Source: Azospirillum agricola (GTDB lineage Bacteria > Pseudomonadota > Alphaproteobacteria > Azospirillales > Azospirillaceae). Taken from it: a stretch of 64,000 bases of DNA. A program made the position numbers and the translations under genes. The DNA is taken from contig NZ_JAGINM010000004.1 of the NCBI RefSeq assembly GCF_017876095.1, positions 186,001 through 250,000 on the forward strand. The letters are read 5' to 3'. A model generated the notes under the pieces. The model saw nothing but the letters and a program-made list of their open reading frames with translations, was not told where the DNA came from and ran no database searches. Shown here piece by piece: positions 30,602 to 39,626 of this stretch (within the stretch, counting starts at the first letter, position 1; the number at the start of each line of letters is the position of its first letter).

Positions 30602-31656
30602 GCAGACCGATCCGCGTCGTCATCGTCGACGACAGCGCGCTGATGCGCGAGATGCTGCGCGACCTGCTGAACCAGGAACCGGGGATCGAGGTGGTCGGCG
30701 TCGCCCGCGACCCCTTCGAGGCACGCGAGGTCATCAAGGCCAGCAACCCCGACGTCCTCACCCTCGACGTCGAGATGCCGCGGATGGACGGCCTGTCCTT
30801 CCTCGAGAAGATCATGACCCTGCGGCCGATGCCGGTCATCATGATCTCCTCGCTGACCCGTGAGGGCTCCGACGCCGCCATCCGCGCCATGGAGCTGGGA
30901 GCGGTCGACTGCCTCGCCAAGCCCGGCGGCTCCGACGGCCAGGGCTTCGAGCGGACCGTCCAGGAGCTGGTCGGCAAGATCCGCGTCGCCGCCACCGCGC
31001 GGCTGTCGATGCGCCGGCCGCACGCCACCGCCACGCTGGCGACGCCGCGCCGCGCCGGGGCGGTCGGGCGGCTGATCGCCATCGGCGCCTCGACCGGCGG
31101 GGTCGAGCGCATCCGCGACGTGCTGGCGGTGATGCCGGCCGACTGCCCGCCCATCGTCATCACCCAGCACATGGGGCCGAGCTACGTGCCCAGCTTCGCC
31201 GCCCGGCTCGACCGCAATTCGGCGCCGAGCGTCCAGCTGGCCGAGCACGGCATGCGGCCGGCGCAGGGGCTGGTGCTGATCGCCCCCGGCGACCGCCACC
31301 TCGCCATCGCCCGCGATCCCGGCGGCCTCGTCTGCCACCTCCAGGACAGCCCGTTGGTCAGCGGCCACCGACCGTCGGTCGACGTGCTGTTCGGATCGGT
31401 CGCCAAGGCCGCCGGCCCCAACGCGGTCGGCGTCATCCTGTCCGGCATGGGGCGCGACGGCGCCATCGGCATGAAGGCGATGCGCGACGCCGGCGCCCAC
31501 ACCATCGGGGAGCAGGAATCGAGCTGCGTCGTCTACGGCATGCCGCGCGCCGCCTTCGAGACCGGCGGCGTCGCCGTGGAGCTTCCCCTTCACCAGATTC
31601 CCGCCGAGATGCTGCGCGCCTTCGACGCCATCGGCGAGCGGCCCCGCACGAGCTGA
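30598..31656 (+). CDS. cheB: Protein-glutamate methylesterase CheB
   Basis: 352 aa. Receiver domain ([10 protein letters not shown], phospho-acceptor D57 in [16 protein letters not shown]) joined by a linker to the methylesterase domain with catalytic serine S165 (AIGASTGG), histidine H191 (TQHM) and aspartate in [11 protein letters not shown]. Removes methyl groups from the MCP when phosphorylated by CheA. The ATG at 30598 overlaps the cheD stop. Confidence 0.97.
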   Translation: MSRPIRVVIVDDSALMREMLRDLLNQEPGIEVVGVARDPFEAREVIKASNPDVLTLDVEMPRMDGLSFLEKIMTLRPMPVIMISSLTREGSDAAIRAMELGAVDCLAKPGGSDGQGFERTVQELVGKIRVAATARLSMRRPHATATLATPRRAGAVGRLIAIGASTGGVERIRDVLAVMPADCPPIVITQHMGPSYVPSFAARLDRNSAPSVQLAEHGMRPAQGLVLIAPGDRHLAIARDPGGLVCHLQDSPLVSGHRPSVDVLFGSVAKAAGPNAVGVILSGMGRDGAIGMKAMRDAGAHTIGEQESSCVVYGMPRAAFETGGVAVELPLHQIPAEMLRAFDAIGERPRTS

Positions 31657-31682
31657 TGGCCGATGCGGAAGATTTGAGGAGC

Positions 31683-32813
31683 ATGACCATGGCTTTCGAC
31701 GGTGCCGCGCCCGCAACGCCCGTTTCGACGGGCACCGAGGACGGCGCGAACGGCAAGATCGCCGTCACCACCGATCTGCTGTCGACCTGGCTGGGCTTCG
31801 CCGACGTCCAGCGCCGCACGCTGGACGTGGTTCAGACCGAGCTGACGCGCACCTCACGGCACGTCGAGGACGCCACCGTCGACCTGTCCGACCGTTTCCG
31901 CCTGCTGGCGGCCAAGGCGCTGGAGCAGTCGGAGCGGGTGGAGCAGATCGTCGCGCTGGCCGGGTCGGTGTCGATCGACGGCGAGCGGGTGCCGATGGAC
32001 CAGCTCGTCGTCGGCATGCAGGACATGATCACCGACATGGTGACCAACATCGTCACCCTGTCGCGCCACGCCATGAGCATGGTCTACCTGCTGGACGACG
32101 TGCAGAAGGACGTCGCCGAGCTGGAGAAGTCGATCGGCGACATCGACACCATCAACCGCCAGACCAACTTCCTGGCGCTGAACGCCGCCATCGAGGCGCA
32201 GCGGGCCGGCGACGCCGGGCGCACCTTCGCCGTGGTGGCGCAGGAGGTCCGCAACCTCTCGCGCTCCACCGCCGCTCTGGCCGACCGCATGCGCGGCAAG
32301 GTGACGGCGGTGGTCAAGGGCGTGCGCAACGGCCACGACATCCTGCGCCAGATCGCCAACACCGACATGTCGCCGCAGATGCTCGCCAAGGAGCGGGTCG
32401 ACAAGACGATGGACAGCCTGGTCGAGCAGACCGCCCATTTCCAGTCGGTGCTGGAGACGGCGGCCGACGTGTCGTCGGACATGTCCTCCACCATCGCCCA
32501 CGTCATCACCGGCATGCAGTTCCAGGATCTGACCAAGCAGCGCATCGAGGCGATCAACGACAGCCTCGCCATCATGAGCGCCGGCCTGAACGAGCTGGAG
32601 ACCCGCATCCGCGCCCAGGTGCCGGCCGGCGTCGGCACCAGCGAGCCGCAGGAATGGCTGAACCAGCTGCTCGACCGCTTCACGCTGAGCGAGATGCGCG
32701 AGCGCTTCGTCCGCAAGCTGCTGCTGGAGGGCACGGCGCTCGACGAGAACGGCGTGCTTGACGTGGACGCGGGGGCTGGGGACAGTTCCGGGGGCGACAT
32801 CGAGCTGTTCTGA
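31683..32813 (+). CDS. Soluble MCP-like signalling protein with CheZ-like DxxxQ motif
   Basis: 376 aa, no membrane segment, largely helical. The centre (about 153-195) carries an MCP hairpin tip, [20 protein letters not shown], and [15 protein letters not shown]. Further on, residues 279-290 read [12 protein letters not shown]: a D-x-x-x-Q spacing (D282, Q286) like that of the CheZ phosphatase active site. It could therefore be a cytoplasmic receptor, a CheY-P phosphatase, or both. I chose the ATG at 31683 after TTGAGGAGC; an ATG at 31656 overlapping the cheB stop is possible. The acidic C-terminus ends GDIELF. Confidence 0.85.
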   Translation: MTMAFDGAAPATPVSTGTEDGANGKIAVTTDLLSTWLGFADVQRRTLDVVQTELTRTSRHVEDATVDLSDRFRLLAAKALEQSERVEQIVALAGSVSIDGERVPMDQLVVGMQDMITDMVTNIVTLSRHAMSMVYLLDDVQKDVAELEKSIGDIDTINRQTNFLALNAAIEAQRAGDAGRTFAVVAQEVRNLSRSTAALADRMRGKVTAVVKGVRNGHDILRQIANTDMSPQMLAKERVDKTMDSLVEQTAHFQSVLETAADVSSDMSSTIAHVITGMQFQDLTKQRIEAINDSLAIMSAGLNELETRIRAQVPAGVGTSEPQEWLNQLLDRFTLSEMRERFVRKLLLEGTALDENGVLDVDAGAGDSSGGDIELF

Positions 32814-32864
32814 GACATCCGCCCGCATCGACCGAAAAAGTGCCTTCAAGGAACAACTAGAACC

Positions 32865-33170
32865 ATGGACTATGGAATTGAACAGCGCGACCTGGAAGCC
32901 GTCGTCCGCCTGCGCGGCCGCCTGACCTTCAACGATCACGCCCGTCTTCGCGGCCTGATCGGCGAAATGGTGCAGAACCGGGCGCCCCGGCAGGTGCTCG
33001 ACCTGTCGTCGCTGGAATTCGTCGATTCGGCCGGCATCGGTATGCTGTTGATCGCCCGAGAGGAAATGACCAACAATGGCAAGGAGCTGGTCCTGCGCGC
33101 CGCCACCGGGCAGGTGAAGCGCGTGCTGACCGTCGCCCAGATCGGCAAGATCGTCACCATCGAGGATTGA
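32865..33170 (+). CDS. STAS anti-sigma factor antagonist
   Basis: 101 aa, SpoIIAA/RsbV type. The phosphorylation loop is complete: LEFVDSAGIGMLLIA, with serine at the usual site. Presumed substrate of the adjacent RsbW-like kinase and of the PP2C phosphatases. The stop overlaps the kinase start (TTGA), a tight coupling typical of antagonist-kinase pairs. Confidence 0.9.
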   Translation: MDYGIEQRDLEAVVRLRGRLTFNDHARLRGLIGEMVQNRAPRQVLDLSSLEFVDSAGIGMLLIAREEMTNNGKELVLRAATGQVKRVLTVAQIGKIVTIED

Positions 33171-33940
33171 GTCCCTTGCCCACCCGGACCGCCACCGCCC
33201 ATGAACCCGCCCGCACCCGCTTCGCGGCGCTGCACGGGCTGGCCATGGCCGCCGACCGGCTGGCCCGGCTGTCGGAGTCGCTGGCGCTGCCGCTGCGCGA
33301 GGAGCCGGCGGGCGGCGGCGGCCCGGTTCTGGCGGTCATGGACGGCCCGGCGGCGGCCGGCGACGACGCCTTCTGGGAGCGGCCTTTCGCCGCATGGATC
33401 GAGCCGGAGGAGCCCGGCGCGGCAGCTCCCGTCACGACGCTGGCGGCCCCGCTGCCCACCCTGGTGGCGCGGGCCGGCGCGTCCGACCTCTACATCAACC
33501 TGACCACGGCGACGGCCAACGACCTGCATCTGGCCGGGCGGGTGCTGACCGCGCTCACCGCGCGCCGCGCGCTGCCCGACGGGCTGCGCGACGATCTGGA
33601 ACTGGCGCTGCACGAGGCGATCAGCAACGCGCTGGTCCACGGCAACCTCCAGGTCAGCGGCATGAAGGAACTGAGCACGGCCGAGCTGGAGCGTTTCTCC
33701 CGCGATCTGGTCGAGCGGCTGGCCGACCCGGCCCTGGCCCATCGCCGGGTCGAGGTCGCGGTGCTGGTGGAGGGCGACGCCATCGTCGTCGAGGTGGCCG
33801 ACGAGGGGCCCGGCTTCGTTCCCGCCCCGCAGGCCGGACAGGGCGCGTCGGGGCGCGGGCTCGACCTGATCGCCACCATCGCCGAGACGATGGAGCTGAA
33901 GGACGGCGGCCGCCGCATCCGCATGCGGTTCCCGCTGTGA
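33167..33940 (+). CDS. RsbW/SpoIIAB-like serine kinase (HATPase) with N-terminal extension
   Basis: 257 aa. The C-terminal half is a GHKL ATPase: N box LALHEAISNALVHGN (asparagine for Mg2+), G1 VADEGPGFVP, G2 GRGLDLIATI. The first ~120 residues are Ala/Pro-rich and match nothing I know; they may be a sensory or docking part. Starts with TTG at 33167, overlapping the STAS stop; TTG 33176 is an alternative. Expected to phosphorylate a STAS partner or sequester a target. No sigma factor is encoded nearby. Confidence 0.85.
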   Translation: MSPLPTRTATAHEPARTRFAALHGLAMAADRLARLSESLALPLREEPAGGGGPVLAVMDGPAAAGDDAFWERPFAAWIEPEEPGAAAPVTTLAAPLPTLVARAGASDLYINLTTATANDLHLAGRVLTALTARRALPDGLRDDLELALHEAISNALVHGNLQVSGMKELSTAELERFSRDLVERLADPALAHRRVEVAVLVEGDAIVVEVADEGPGFVPAPQAGQGASGRGLDLIATIAETMELKDGGRRIRMRFPL

Positions 33941-35112
33941 CGGACGGCGGGGCGGCAGGCGGGGCGGGGCCGGAGGCGGACACCGGAACCGAGGCCGAGG
34001 CGCTCGCCGCCATCCGCGACTGCGCCATCCTCGTGGTCGACGACACCCCCTTCAACCGCACCCTGATCGGCGCCCTGCTGGAGGAAGGCGGCTTCCGCAA
34101 CGTCTCCTACGCCGAAAGCGGACAGCAGGCGCTCGACCGCATCGCCGCCGCCCCGCCCGACCTGCTGATCCTCGACATCATGATGCCCGGCATGGACGGC
34201 TTCGAGGTCTGCCGCCGCCTGCGCGCCAACCCCGACCACGCCGACCTGCCGATCCTGGTGCAGACCGCCCTGTCCTCCAGCGACGACCGCAACAAGGCCT
34301 TCGCCGCCGGCACCACCGATCTGGTGTCGAAGCCGCTCGACCGCACCGAGCTGCTGGCGCGCGTCGCCATCCAGCTGGAAAGCCGCGTGCTGATCCGCCG
34401 CCTCCAGAGCTACCGGGCGCGGGTCGAGGGCGAGCTGGCCATCGCCCGGTCGATGCGCGAGCATCTGCTGCCCTCCCCGGCGCTGTGCGGGTCCCTGGGA
34501 AGGGCGGCCGGGGTCGTGCTGCACGCCCACACGGCGGCCTCCGACGCGCTGGGCGGCGACCTGTGGGGCGTGCTGCGGCTGGACGGGCCGCGCTTCGGCG
34601 TCTTCCTGCTCGACATGGGCGGCTGCGGCGTGTCGGCGGCGATGGACGCCTTCCGCATGCACACGCTGCTGCACGAGCTGGCGCCCGAGCATGGCTGCGA
34701 CCCCGCCGGGCTGCTCGCCGCGCTGAACGGACGCGCGCTCGGCCTGCTGGAGCCGGGGCAGCGGGCGAGCGTGATCTACGGCGTGGTGGACGGCGCCGCC
34801 GGTTCCTTCGTCTACGCCGGGGCCGCCGCGCCGCCGCCGCTGCTGTTCGCCCCGGATGGCGGCGCGCCGCAACATGAGGCGCCGTCATTCGGCGGGACGG
34901 CCGGCAGCGCCATCGGAACCGCGCCCGACCTCCGGTACGAGGCGCGGAGCCTGCCGCTGGCGCCGGGAGCCGTCCTGGCGCTCGGCTCCGCCTCGCTGCT
35001 GCAAACGGCCGACGGCGGGGGCGGCGCGGTCGGGCTCGCCGCTCTGGTCGCGCGGGCCGCCGGGCCGGAGGGGCACACGCTGCTGCGGATCGAACGGAGC
35101 GCCGCCGCATGA
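33937..35112 (+). CDS. Receiver-PP2C (RsbU-like) protein, phosphatase domain apparently degenerate
   Basis: 391 aa. Receiver domain at about 28-150 with DD35-36, phospho-acceptor D80 (LILDIMMPGMDG) and K132; a helical linker (about 150-185, ELAIARSMREHLLPS); then a SpoIIE-type PP2C domain. It keeps GGDLWG (D208) and a first metal aspartate in LLDMGGCG (D226), but the usual SGHG is GGCG, the late YSD motif is replaced by ALGSA (about 348-352), and the final DDxT is missing, as the protein ends GHTLLRIERS. It is probably not an active phosphatase. GTG start overlapping the kinase stop. Confidence 0.85.
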   Translation: MTDGGAAGGAGPEADTGTEAEALAAIRDCAILVVDDTPFNRTLIGALLEEGGFRNVSYAESGQQALDRIAAAPPDLLILDIMMPGMDGFEVCRRLRANPDHADLPILVQTALSSSDDRNKAFAAGTTDLVSKPLDRTELLARVAIQLESRVLIRRLQSYRARVEGELAIARSMREHLLPSPALCGSLGRAAGVVLHAHTAASDALGGDLWGVLRLDGPRFGVFLLDMGGCGVSAAMDAFRMHTLLHELAPEHGCDPAGLLAALNGRALGLLEPGQRASVIYGVVDGAAGSFVYAGAAAPPPLLFAPDGGAPQHEAPSFGGTAGSAIGTAPDLRYEARSLPLAPGAVLALGSASLLQTADGGGGAVGLAALVARAAGPEGHTLLRIERSAAA

Positions 35113-36305
35113 CCCAGCCCGCCGCCATCCAGTGCACCCCGGCAAACCTCCCCGCCGGCGTCGAGCGGGCCCGCGTGCTGGTGGTCGACGACAACCGCAT
35201 CAACCGCCACCTGCTGCTCGCCCTGCTGGAGCGCGGCGGGATCCGGCAGGTCGAACAGGCGGCCGACGGCAACGAGGGGATGAAGCGGCTGGAAAGCTTC
35301 AAGCCCGACCTCGTGCTGCTCGACCTGATGATGCCGCATCTCGACGGGTTCGAGATGTGCCGGCGGATGCGCGCCGACCCGCGCTGGAAGCGGCTGCCGG
35401 TGCTGATCCAGTCGAGCCTGAACCGGGCGGAGGACCGCGCCCGCGCCTTCGCCGCCGGGGCGACGGATTACGTCACCAAGCCGATCAACGCGGTGGAGCT
35501 GCTGGCCCGCGTCCACATCCACATCCAGAAGCGCTGCCTGCTGCACGATCTGGAGCAGTATCACGCGCGGTCGCAGCGCGAACTGGCGCTCGCCCGCAGC
35601 ATGCAGGAACGCCTGATGCCGAGCCCGGCGCGTCTGGCCACGCTGCGCGCCGCCTGCGGTCTGGCCGTCGACGCCCATTTCGCGCCGTCGTCGGAGCTGG
35701 GCGGCGACTTCTGGGGCATCAAGCGGCTGCCCGACGGGCGGACCGGGGTCTATCTGGTCGATTTCTCCGGCCATGGCGTCGGGGCGGCGCTGAACACCTT
35801 CCGCCTGCACGCCATCTGCCAGCAGCTGGCGCCGGTCTGCGCCGATCCGGTGGAGTTCCTGGCGGCGGTCAACACGCGGCTGTGCGCCCTGCTGCCGAGC
35901 GGCCAGTTCGCCACCATGCTGACGGGGTGCGTCGATCCGGCGGCCGGCGTCTTCCACTACGCCTCGGCCGGGGCCACCGCGCCGATGGTGTGGGCGCCGG
36001 GCGACGCGGAGCCGCTGATGGGCGACGGCACCGGCCTGCCGCTGGGGCTTCTCGCCGGAACCCGCCACGAGGCGCGCAGCCTGCCGCTGCCGCCCGGCGG
36101 CCGGCTGTTCCTCTACTCCGACGCGGCCATCGAGATTCCCCAGGGCGACGGGGTTCTCGACGAGGCCGGCCTGCTGGCGATGGTCCGCCGCCGCACGGGC
36201 GAGACGGACGGCGCCCGCCTGCTCGACGGCCTGCTCGACGAGCTGCGGGCCACCGGCCCGATCGACGACGACCTGACCGCCCTGCTGATCACCCGCGAGC
36301 GCTGA
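35109..36305 (+). CDS. Receiver-PP2C (RsbU-like) serine phosphatase
   Basis: 398 aa, paralogue of the preceding gene in the same architecture. Receiver with D72 (LLDLMMPHLDG) and TKP lysine; linker helix ELALARSMQERLMPSP; intact PP2C core: GGDFWG (D200), VDFSGHG (D218), YASAGATAP, LFLYSDA (D338) and the terminal IDDDLTALLI (D386-388). Likely dephosphorylates the STAS antagonist when its receiver is phosphorylated. ATG overlaps the previous stop (ATGA). Last gene of the co-directional block. Confidence 0.9.
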   Translation: MTQPAAIQCTPANLPAGVERARVLVVDDNRINRHLLLALLERGGIRQVEQAADGNEGMKRLESFKPDLVLLDLMMPHLDGFEMCRRMRADPRWKRLPVLIQSSLNRAEDRARAFAAGATDYVTKPINAVELLARVHIHIQKRCLLHDLEQYHARSQRELALARSMQERLMPSPARLATLRAACGLAVDAHFAPSSELGGDFWGIKRLPDGRTGVYLVDFSGHGVGAALNTFRLHAICQQLAPVCADPVEFLAAVNTRLCALLPSGQFATMLTGCVDPAAGVFHYASAGATAPMVWAPGDAEPLMGDGTGLPLGLLAGTRHEARSLPLPPGGRLFLYSDAAIEIPQGDGVLDEAGLLAMVRRRTGETDGARLLDGLLDELRATGPIDDDLTALLITRER

Positions 36306-36323
36306 AAAGCGACCCCGCCGGCC

Positions 36324-36728
36324 TCAGCGCCGGGCGGGATCGCGGCTCAGGCCCTTGGCCTCCAGCTCGGCCAGATATTCGGCCCACAGCCGGTCCTGGT
36401 CGGCGCCGATCTCGTACAGATACGTCCACGAGAAGATGCCGCTGTCGTGCAGATCGTCGAACAGGATGCGGACGGCGTAGTTGCCGACCGGCTCGACGCC
36501 CATGACGCCGACATGGCGGCGCCCGGCCACCGTCTGCTTCTGGCTGGCGTTGTGGCCCTGCACCTCGGCCGACGGGCTGACGACCCGCAGGAACTCCGCC
36601 GGGTAGGAGAAGGAGCGCCCGTCGTCGAAATCGACCTCCAGCCGCTTCTCCTCCTTCTTGAGGCGGATCTCCCGCGGCCAGTGGACGGTGCCGAACGCGT
36701 TCGAGGCGAAGCGCTCCCCGGAGGTCAT
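36324..36728 (-). CDS. DUF971 domain protein
   Basis: 134 aa. DUF971 (gamma-butyrobetaine hydroxylase N-terminal-like) fold: PREIRLKKEEKRLEVDFDDG, FSYPAEFLRV, VGNYAVRILFDDLHDSGIFSWTYL. Possibly metal-binding and linked to Fe-S handling in some contexts, but the role is not established. Translationally coupled to the Trm112-like gene (TGATG overlap). Confidence 0.9.
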   Translation of the reverse strand: MTSGERFASNAFGTVHWPREIRLKKEEKRLEVDFDDGRSFSYPAEFLRVVSPSAEVQGHNASQKQTVAGRRHVGVMGVEPVGNYAVRILFDDLHDSGIFSWTYLYEIGADQDRLWAEYLAELEAKGLSRDPARR

Positions 36729-36952
36729 CAGGCGGCTCCCTTGTCGAGGCTGCGCGCCTCGTCGATCAGCATGATCGGAATGCCGTCGCGGATCGGGTAG
36801 GCGAGGTTGGCGCGCTCGCTGACCAGCTCGCCCCGCTCGGCGTCGTAGCGCAGCGGCCCCTTGGTCAGCGGGCAGACCAGGATTTCCAGCAACTTGGGAT
36901 CGACGCGGGCGCCGCCCTTGGAATCGCTGCTCTTGTCGTCGGGCGTGGGCAT
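36728..36952 (-). CDS. Trm112 family small protein
   Basis: 74 aa. Core [17 protein letters not shown] followed by [20 protein letters not shown], the YcaR/Trm112 pattern. The family acts as an activator or zinc-containing partner for methyltransferases; this copy has only one of the usual cysteines (CP), so zinc binding is doubtful. Overlaps DUF971 by one base. Confidence 0.9.
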   Translation of the reverse strand: MPTPDDKSSDSKGGARVDPKLLEILVCPLTKGPLRYDAERGELVSERANLAYPIRDGIPIMLIDEARSLDKGAA

Positions 36953-36990
36953 GTCGGTGTCTCGCGTCGGAAGGGGGAAAGGGATGGGCG

Positions 36991-37659
36991 TCAGTGGCAG
37001 GGGGCGGGGCCGTCCCCGTCATGGCCGTCGAGAATGGCCATCTCGATCAGCCCGATCAAGAGCTTCCCGCGCTCGGCCAGATCGGGGGCCTCCAGCAGGG
37101 CCTGCTTCTCGCTGGGGCTGAAGGGACAGATCATCGCCAGGGAGTTGACCAGCCGCTCGTCCAGCGTGCTGGTGATCGCCTGCCAGTCGACCGACAGGCC
37201 CTGGACGCGGAAATAGGTCTTCAGCCCGGCCAGCATGCGGGCGCGGTCGACCTCGCCGCAGGCCTCCGGCTCCAGGTCGGCGGCGAAGCGGTCCCAGCGC
37301 GGGGTGACGCGGCGGTAGCCGTTGTGTCCGTCGATCTCGCGGCGGACGGCGAACCGCGACACGCCGGTGAGGGTGATCAGGAAGCGCCCGCCCTCGGCCT
37401 CGGAAAAGCTGGTGATCCGCCCGGCGCAGCCGGTGCCGTAGACGGCCGGATCGCGTTCGCGGCAGGCGGGGTCGGTCGGCTGGATCATGCCGATCATGCG
37501 GTCGCCGCCGAGCGCGTCCTCGACCATCGCCAGATAGCGCGGCTCGAAGATGTTCAGCGGCAGCCGCGCCCGCGGCAGCAGCAGCACCCCGGCCAGCGGG
37601 AAGATCGGCAGCGTCTGCGGCAGGCGATCGAAGGTGGGGTCGAAGGGGTTCCGGGTCAT
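36991..37659 (-). CDS. Lon N-terminal (LAN) domain protein
   Basis: 222 aa. Only the substrate-binding domain of Lon is present: [26 protein letters not shown], then [11 protein letters not shown] and [13 protein letters not shown]; no AAA or protease domain. A stand-alone form common in alphaproteobacteria, with unknown function. I used the ATG at 37659; a TTG two codons upstream is possible. Confidence 0.9.
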   Translation of the reverse strand: MTRNPFDPTFDRLPQTLPIFPLAGVLLLPRARLPLNIFEPRYLAMVEDALGGDRMIGMIQPTDPACRERDPAVYGTGCAGRITSFSEAEGGRFLITLTGVSRFAVRREIDGHNGYRRVTPRWDRFAADLEPEACGEVDRARMLAGLKTYFRVQGLSVDWQAITSTLDERLVNSLAMICPFSPSEKQALLEAPDLAERGKLLIGLIEMAILDGHDGDGPAPCH

Positions 37660-37707
37660 GACCAATCAGATAGAACCCCTTCGCCTCGGGAACAGGCGTC
37701 CCGGCCC

Positions 37708-38652
37708 TCAGCTGAACAGGATCGTCGACAGCTTGCGGCGCGTCTGCACCGTCAGCGGGTCGGTCGGACCGAACGCCTCGAAGAACTTGACGAGCTGCTT
37801 GCGGGCGCCGTCGTCGTTCCAGCTCCGGTCGCGGCGCACGATCTGCAACAGCTCGTCGACCGCCGCCTCGCGCTTGCCGGCGGCGAACAGCGCCATGGCG
37901 AGGTCGAAGCGCGACTGGTGGTCGTTGGGATCAACGGCGATCTTCTCCATCAGCTCCGGGATCGGGCCGGCGTTGGCCGCCTGCTCGCGCAGCTCCAGCT
38001 CGCTGCGGACGACCGCCAACTCCTTGTCCTTGGCGATGGAGTCCGGCGCGCGGGCCAGCATGGTCTTGGCCTTCTCCAGATCCTCGGCGGCGATGAAGCA
38101 GCGGACGATGCCGGCGTAGGCGCGGGCGTTCTCCGGCTCCTCGTGGAGGATCTGGCTGTACAGCTCGACGGCGCCCTGGAGATCGCCCTCCTCCAGCATC
38201 TCCTTGGCCTGGAGCAGCGCCTCCTCCAGCGGGTCGTCGGCGCCGACGCCGGCCGACTTGGCCAGCTTCACCAGCTTGTCGACGAAGGCCTTCAGCTCCG
38301 ACTCGGGCTTGGCGCCCATGAAGCCGTCGACCGGGCGGCCCTGGAAGAAGGCGTAGACCGCCGGGATCGACTGGATGCGGAGCTGCGAGGCGACCATCGG
38401 GTTCTGGTCGGTGTCGATCTTGACCAGCCGGACGGCGCCCTTGGCGGCGCGCACCACCTTCTCGATGACGGGCCCGAGCTGCTTGCAGGGGCCGCACCAG
38501 GGCGCCCAGAAATCGACGATGACCGGAACGCTCTGCGAGGCCTCGATCACGTCGGCCATGAAGGCGCGGTCGCTGCTGTCCTTGACGACGTCGCCCGCGC
38601 CGGCGGCGGGAGCGGCGGACTTGGGGGCGGACGATGGCGGAATGGAGAACAT
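37708..38652 (-). CDS. Thioredoxin-TPR chaperone (CnoX/YbbN-like)
   Basis: 314 aa. N-terminal thioredoxin domain with an intact redox motif WCGPCKQ (about residue 58), VKIDTDQNP and the cis-proline IQSIPAVYAF; then tetratricopeptide helices (about 150-314) containing EEALLQAKEMLEEGDLQGA and RFDLAMALFAAGKREAAV. YbbN-type proteins protect substrates from overoxidation and hand them to chaperonins. I chose the ATG at 38652; in-frame starts exist at 38697 and upstream. Confidence 0.92.
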   Translation of the reverse strand: MFSIPPSSAPKSAAPAAGAGDVVKDSSDRAFMADVIEASQSVPVIVDFWAPWCGPCKQLGPVIEKVVRAAKGAVRLVKIDTDQNPMVASQLRIQSIPAVYAFFQGRPVDGFMGAKPESELKAFVDKLVKLAKSAGVGADDPLEEALLQAKEMLEEGDLQGAVELYSQILHEEPENARAYAGIVRCFIAAEDLEKAKTMLARAPDSIAKDKELAVVRSELELREQAANAGPIPELMEKIAVDPNDHQSRFDLAMALFAAGKREAAVDELLQIVRRDRSWNDDGARKQLVKFFEAFGPTDPLTVQTRRKLSTILFS

Positions 38653-38748
38653 GATGGGGTCGGTCCCGTTCGTGACGTCTGGTCGGTCTGCCGTCATAGA
38701 TGAGCGCGCGCGGCGCCTCAAGCAAGCGTCTCGTGCCCGCCCCAGGTC

Positions 38749-39315
38749 CTATTCGGCCTCGCCGAAGGCGACGACCGCCGGTTCGTGGCCGCAGGCGCGG
38801 ATGAAGCGCAGCAGGTCGCCCGGCCGGATCGCCGTGGTGCGGTCGTTCAGCAGCGGGTGGTAGTTGAGCGGGTCGTGCGCCATCATCGCCCGCTGAAGCA
38901 CCACCTTCACCCGCCGCTCGGTGTCGTTGACCAGCGCGAAGGGCGAGACCGAGCCCGGCCGGATGCCGAGATGGCGCCACAGCCGGTCCGCCGAGGCGAA
39001 GGACAGCCGGGCCGAGCCGATCACCTTGTCGAGCCGGTTGAGATCGATGCGCGCGTCCTCCAGCGCCACCACCAGCCAGAGCTGGTCCTTGCGGTCCTTG
39101 AGGAACAGGTTCTTGCAATGGCCGCCGGGCAGCGCCCCGCGCAGGGCCTTGCTCTCCTCCACCGTGTGGAGCGGCGGATGGCGGTGGGTGGCCGTGACGA
39201 TGCCGAGCGCGTCGAGGCGCGCCAGCAGCTCCTCCGGGGAGGTCGGCAGCGGGGCGTCGGCCGCCGGATCGCCGGCGCCTCCGACGTCCGCGGAACGGGT
39301 CGAGGCGGTGTCCAT
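38749..39315 (-). CDS. Prolyl-tRNA editing protein (YbaK/ProXp-ala type)
   Basis: 188 aa. YbaK-like deacylase that removes mischarged alanine from tRNA-Pro in trans. Family features: HPPLHTVEESKALRG, GGHCKNLFLKDRKDQLWLVV with the catalytic lysine, RLSFASADRLWRHLGIRPGSVSPFAL. ATG at 39315 after AAGAGGGG. It lies between the thioredoxin-like gene and the tRNA-Gly on the other strand. Confidence 0.9.
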   Translation of the reverse strand: MDTASTRSADVGGAGDPAADAPLPTSPEELLARLDALGIVTATHRHPPLHTVEESKALRGALPGGHCKNLFLKDRKDQLWLVVALEDARIDLNRLDKVIGSARLSFASADRLWRHLGIRPGSVSPFALVNDTERRVKVVLQRAMMAHDPLNYHPLLNDRTTAIRPGDLLRFIRACGHEPAVVAFGEAE

Positions 39316-39380
39316 GCCCCTCTTTCTATCGGTCTCCCGCAAATTCGTCCAGCCGCCACCGAAAAACCGAAACAGGAGGC

Positions 39381-39408
39381 TTGCATTGCGCCCGGCGATG
39401 AGTATAGT
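39381..39408 (+). promoter_or_regulatory. Promoter of tRNA-Gly
   Basis: TTGCAT (39381-39386), 16-base spacer, TATAGT (39403-39408), about 73 bases upstream of the mature tRNA. A strong match, giving a ~65-base 5' leader to be trimmed. Confidence 0.7.
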
Positions 39409-39481
39409 CCGCCGCACGCCGCCGGATGGACCGGCCGCCGACGCGACAGCGCCGGACCGGGTCGGGCAGCGGATACGGAGC

Positions 39482-39556
39482 GCGGGCGTAGCTCAGGGGT
39501 AGAGCACAACCTTGCCAAGGTTGGGGTCGAGGGTTCGAATCCCTTCGCCCGCTCCA
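39482..39556 (+). tRNA. tRNA-Gly (anticodon GCC)
   Basis: 75 bases with CCA encoded. Acceptor arms GCGGGCG / CGCCCGC pair perfectly; anticodon loop TTGCCAA gives GCC (reads GGC/GGU); T-arm GAGGGTTCGAATCCCTT. Discriminator T. Confidence 0.98.
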
Positions 39557-39593
39557 TTTTCCACCGGCCTCATCGCCGGATGGATCGCGATCA

Positions 39594-39626
39594 AAAGGCC
39601 GGGCCCTTCGGGCGCCGGCCTTTCGC
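39594..39626 (+). terminator. Terminator-like hairpin after tRNA-Gly
   Basis: AAAGGCCGG ... CCGGCCTTT perfect stem with an inner GCCC TTCG GGCG loop, followed by a short TTTCG. The T tract is weak, but the position about 40 bases after the tRNA fits. Confidence 0.6.

Noticed and set aside
33167..33540. N-terminal ~120 residues of the RsbW-like kinase as a separate gene
   Set aside because: The frame is continuous into the ATPase domain, with no stop or internal start with a good ribosome-binding site; kept as an extension.
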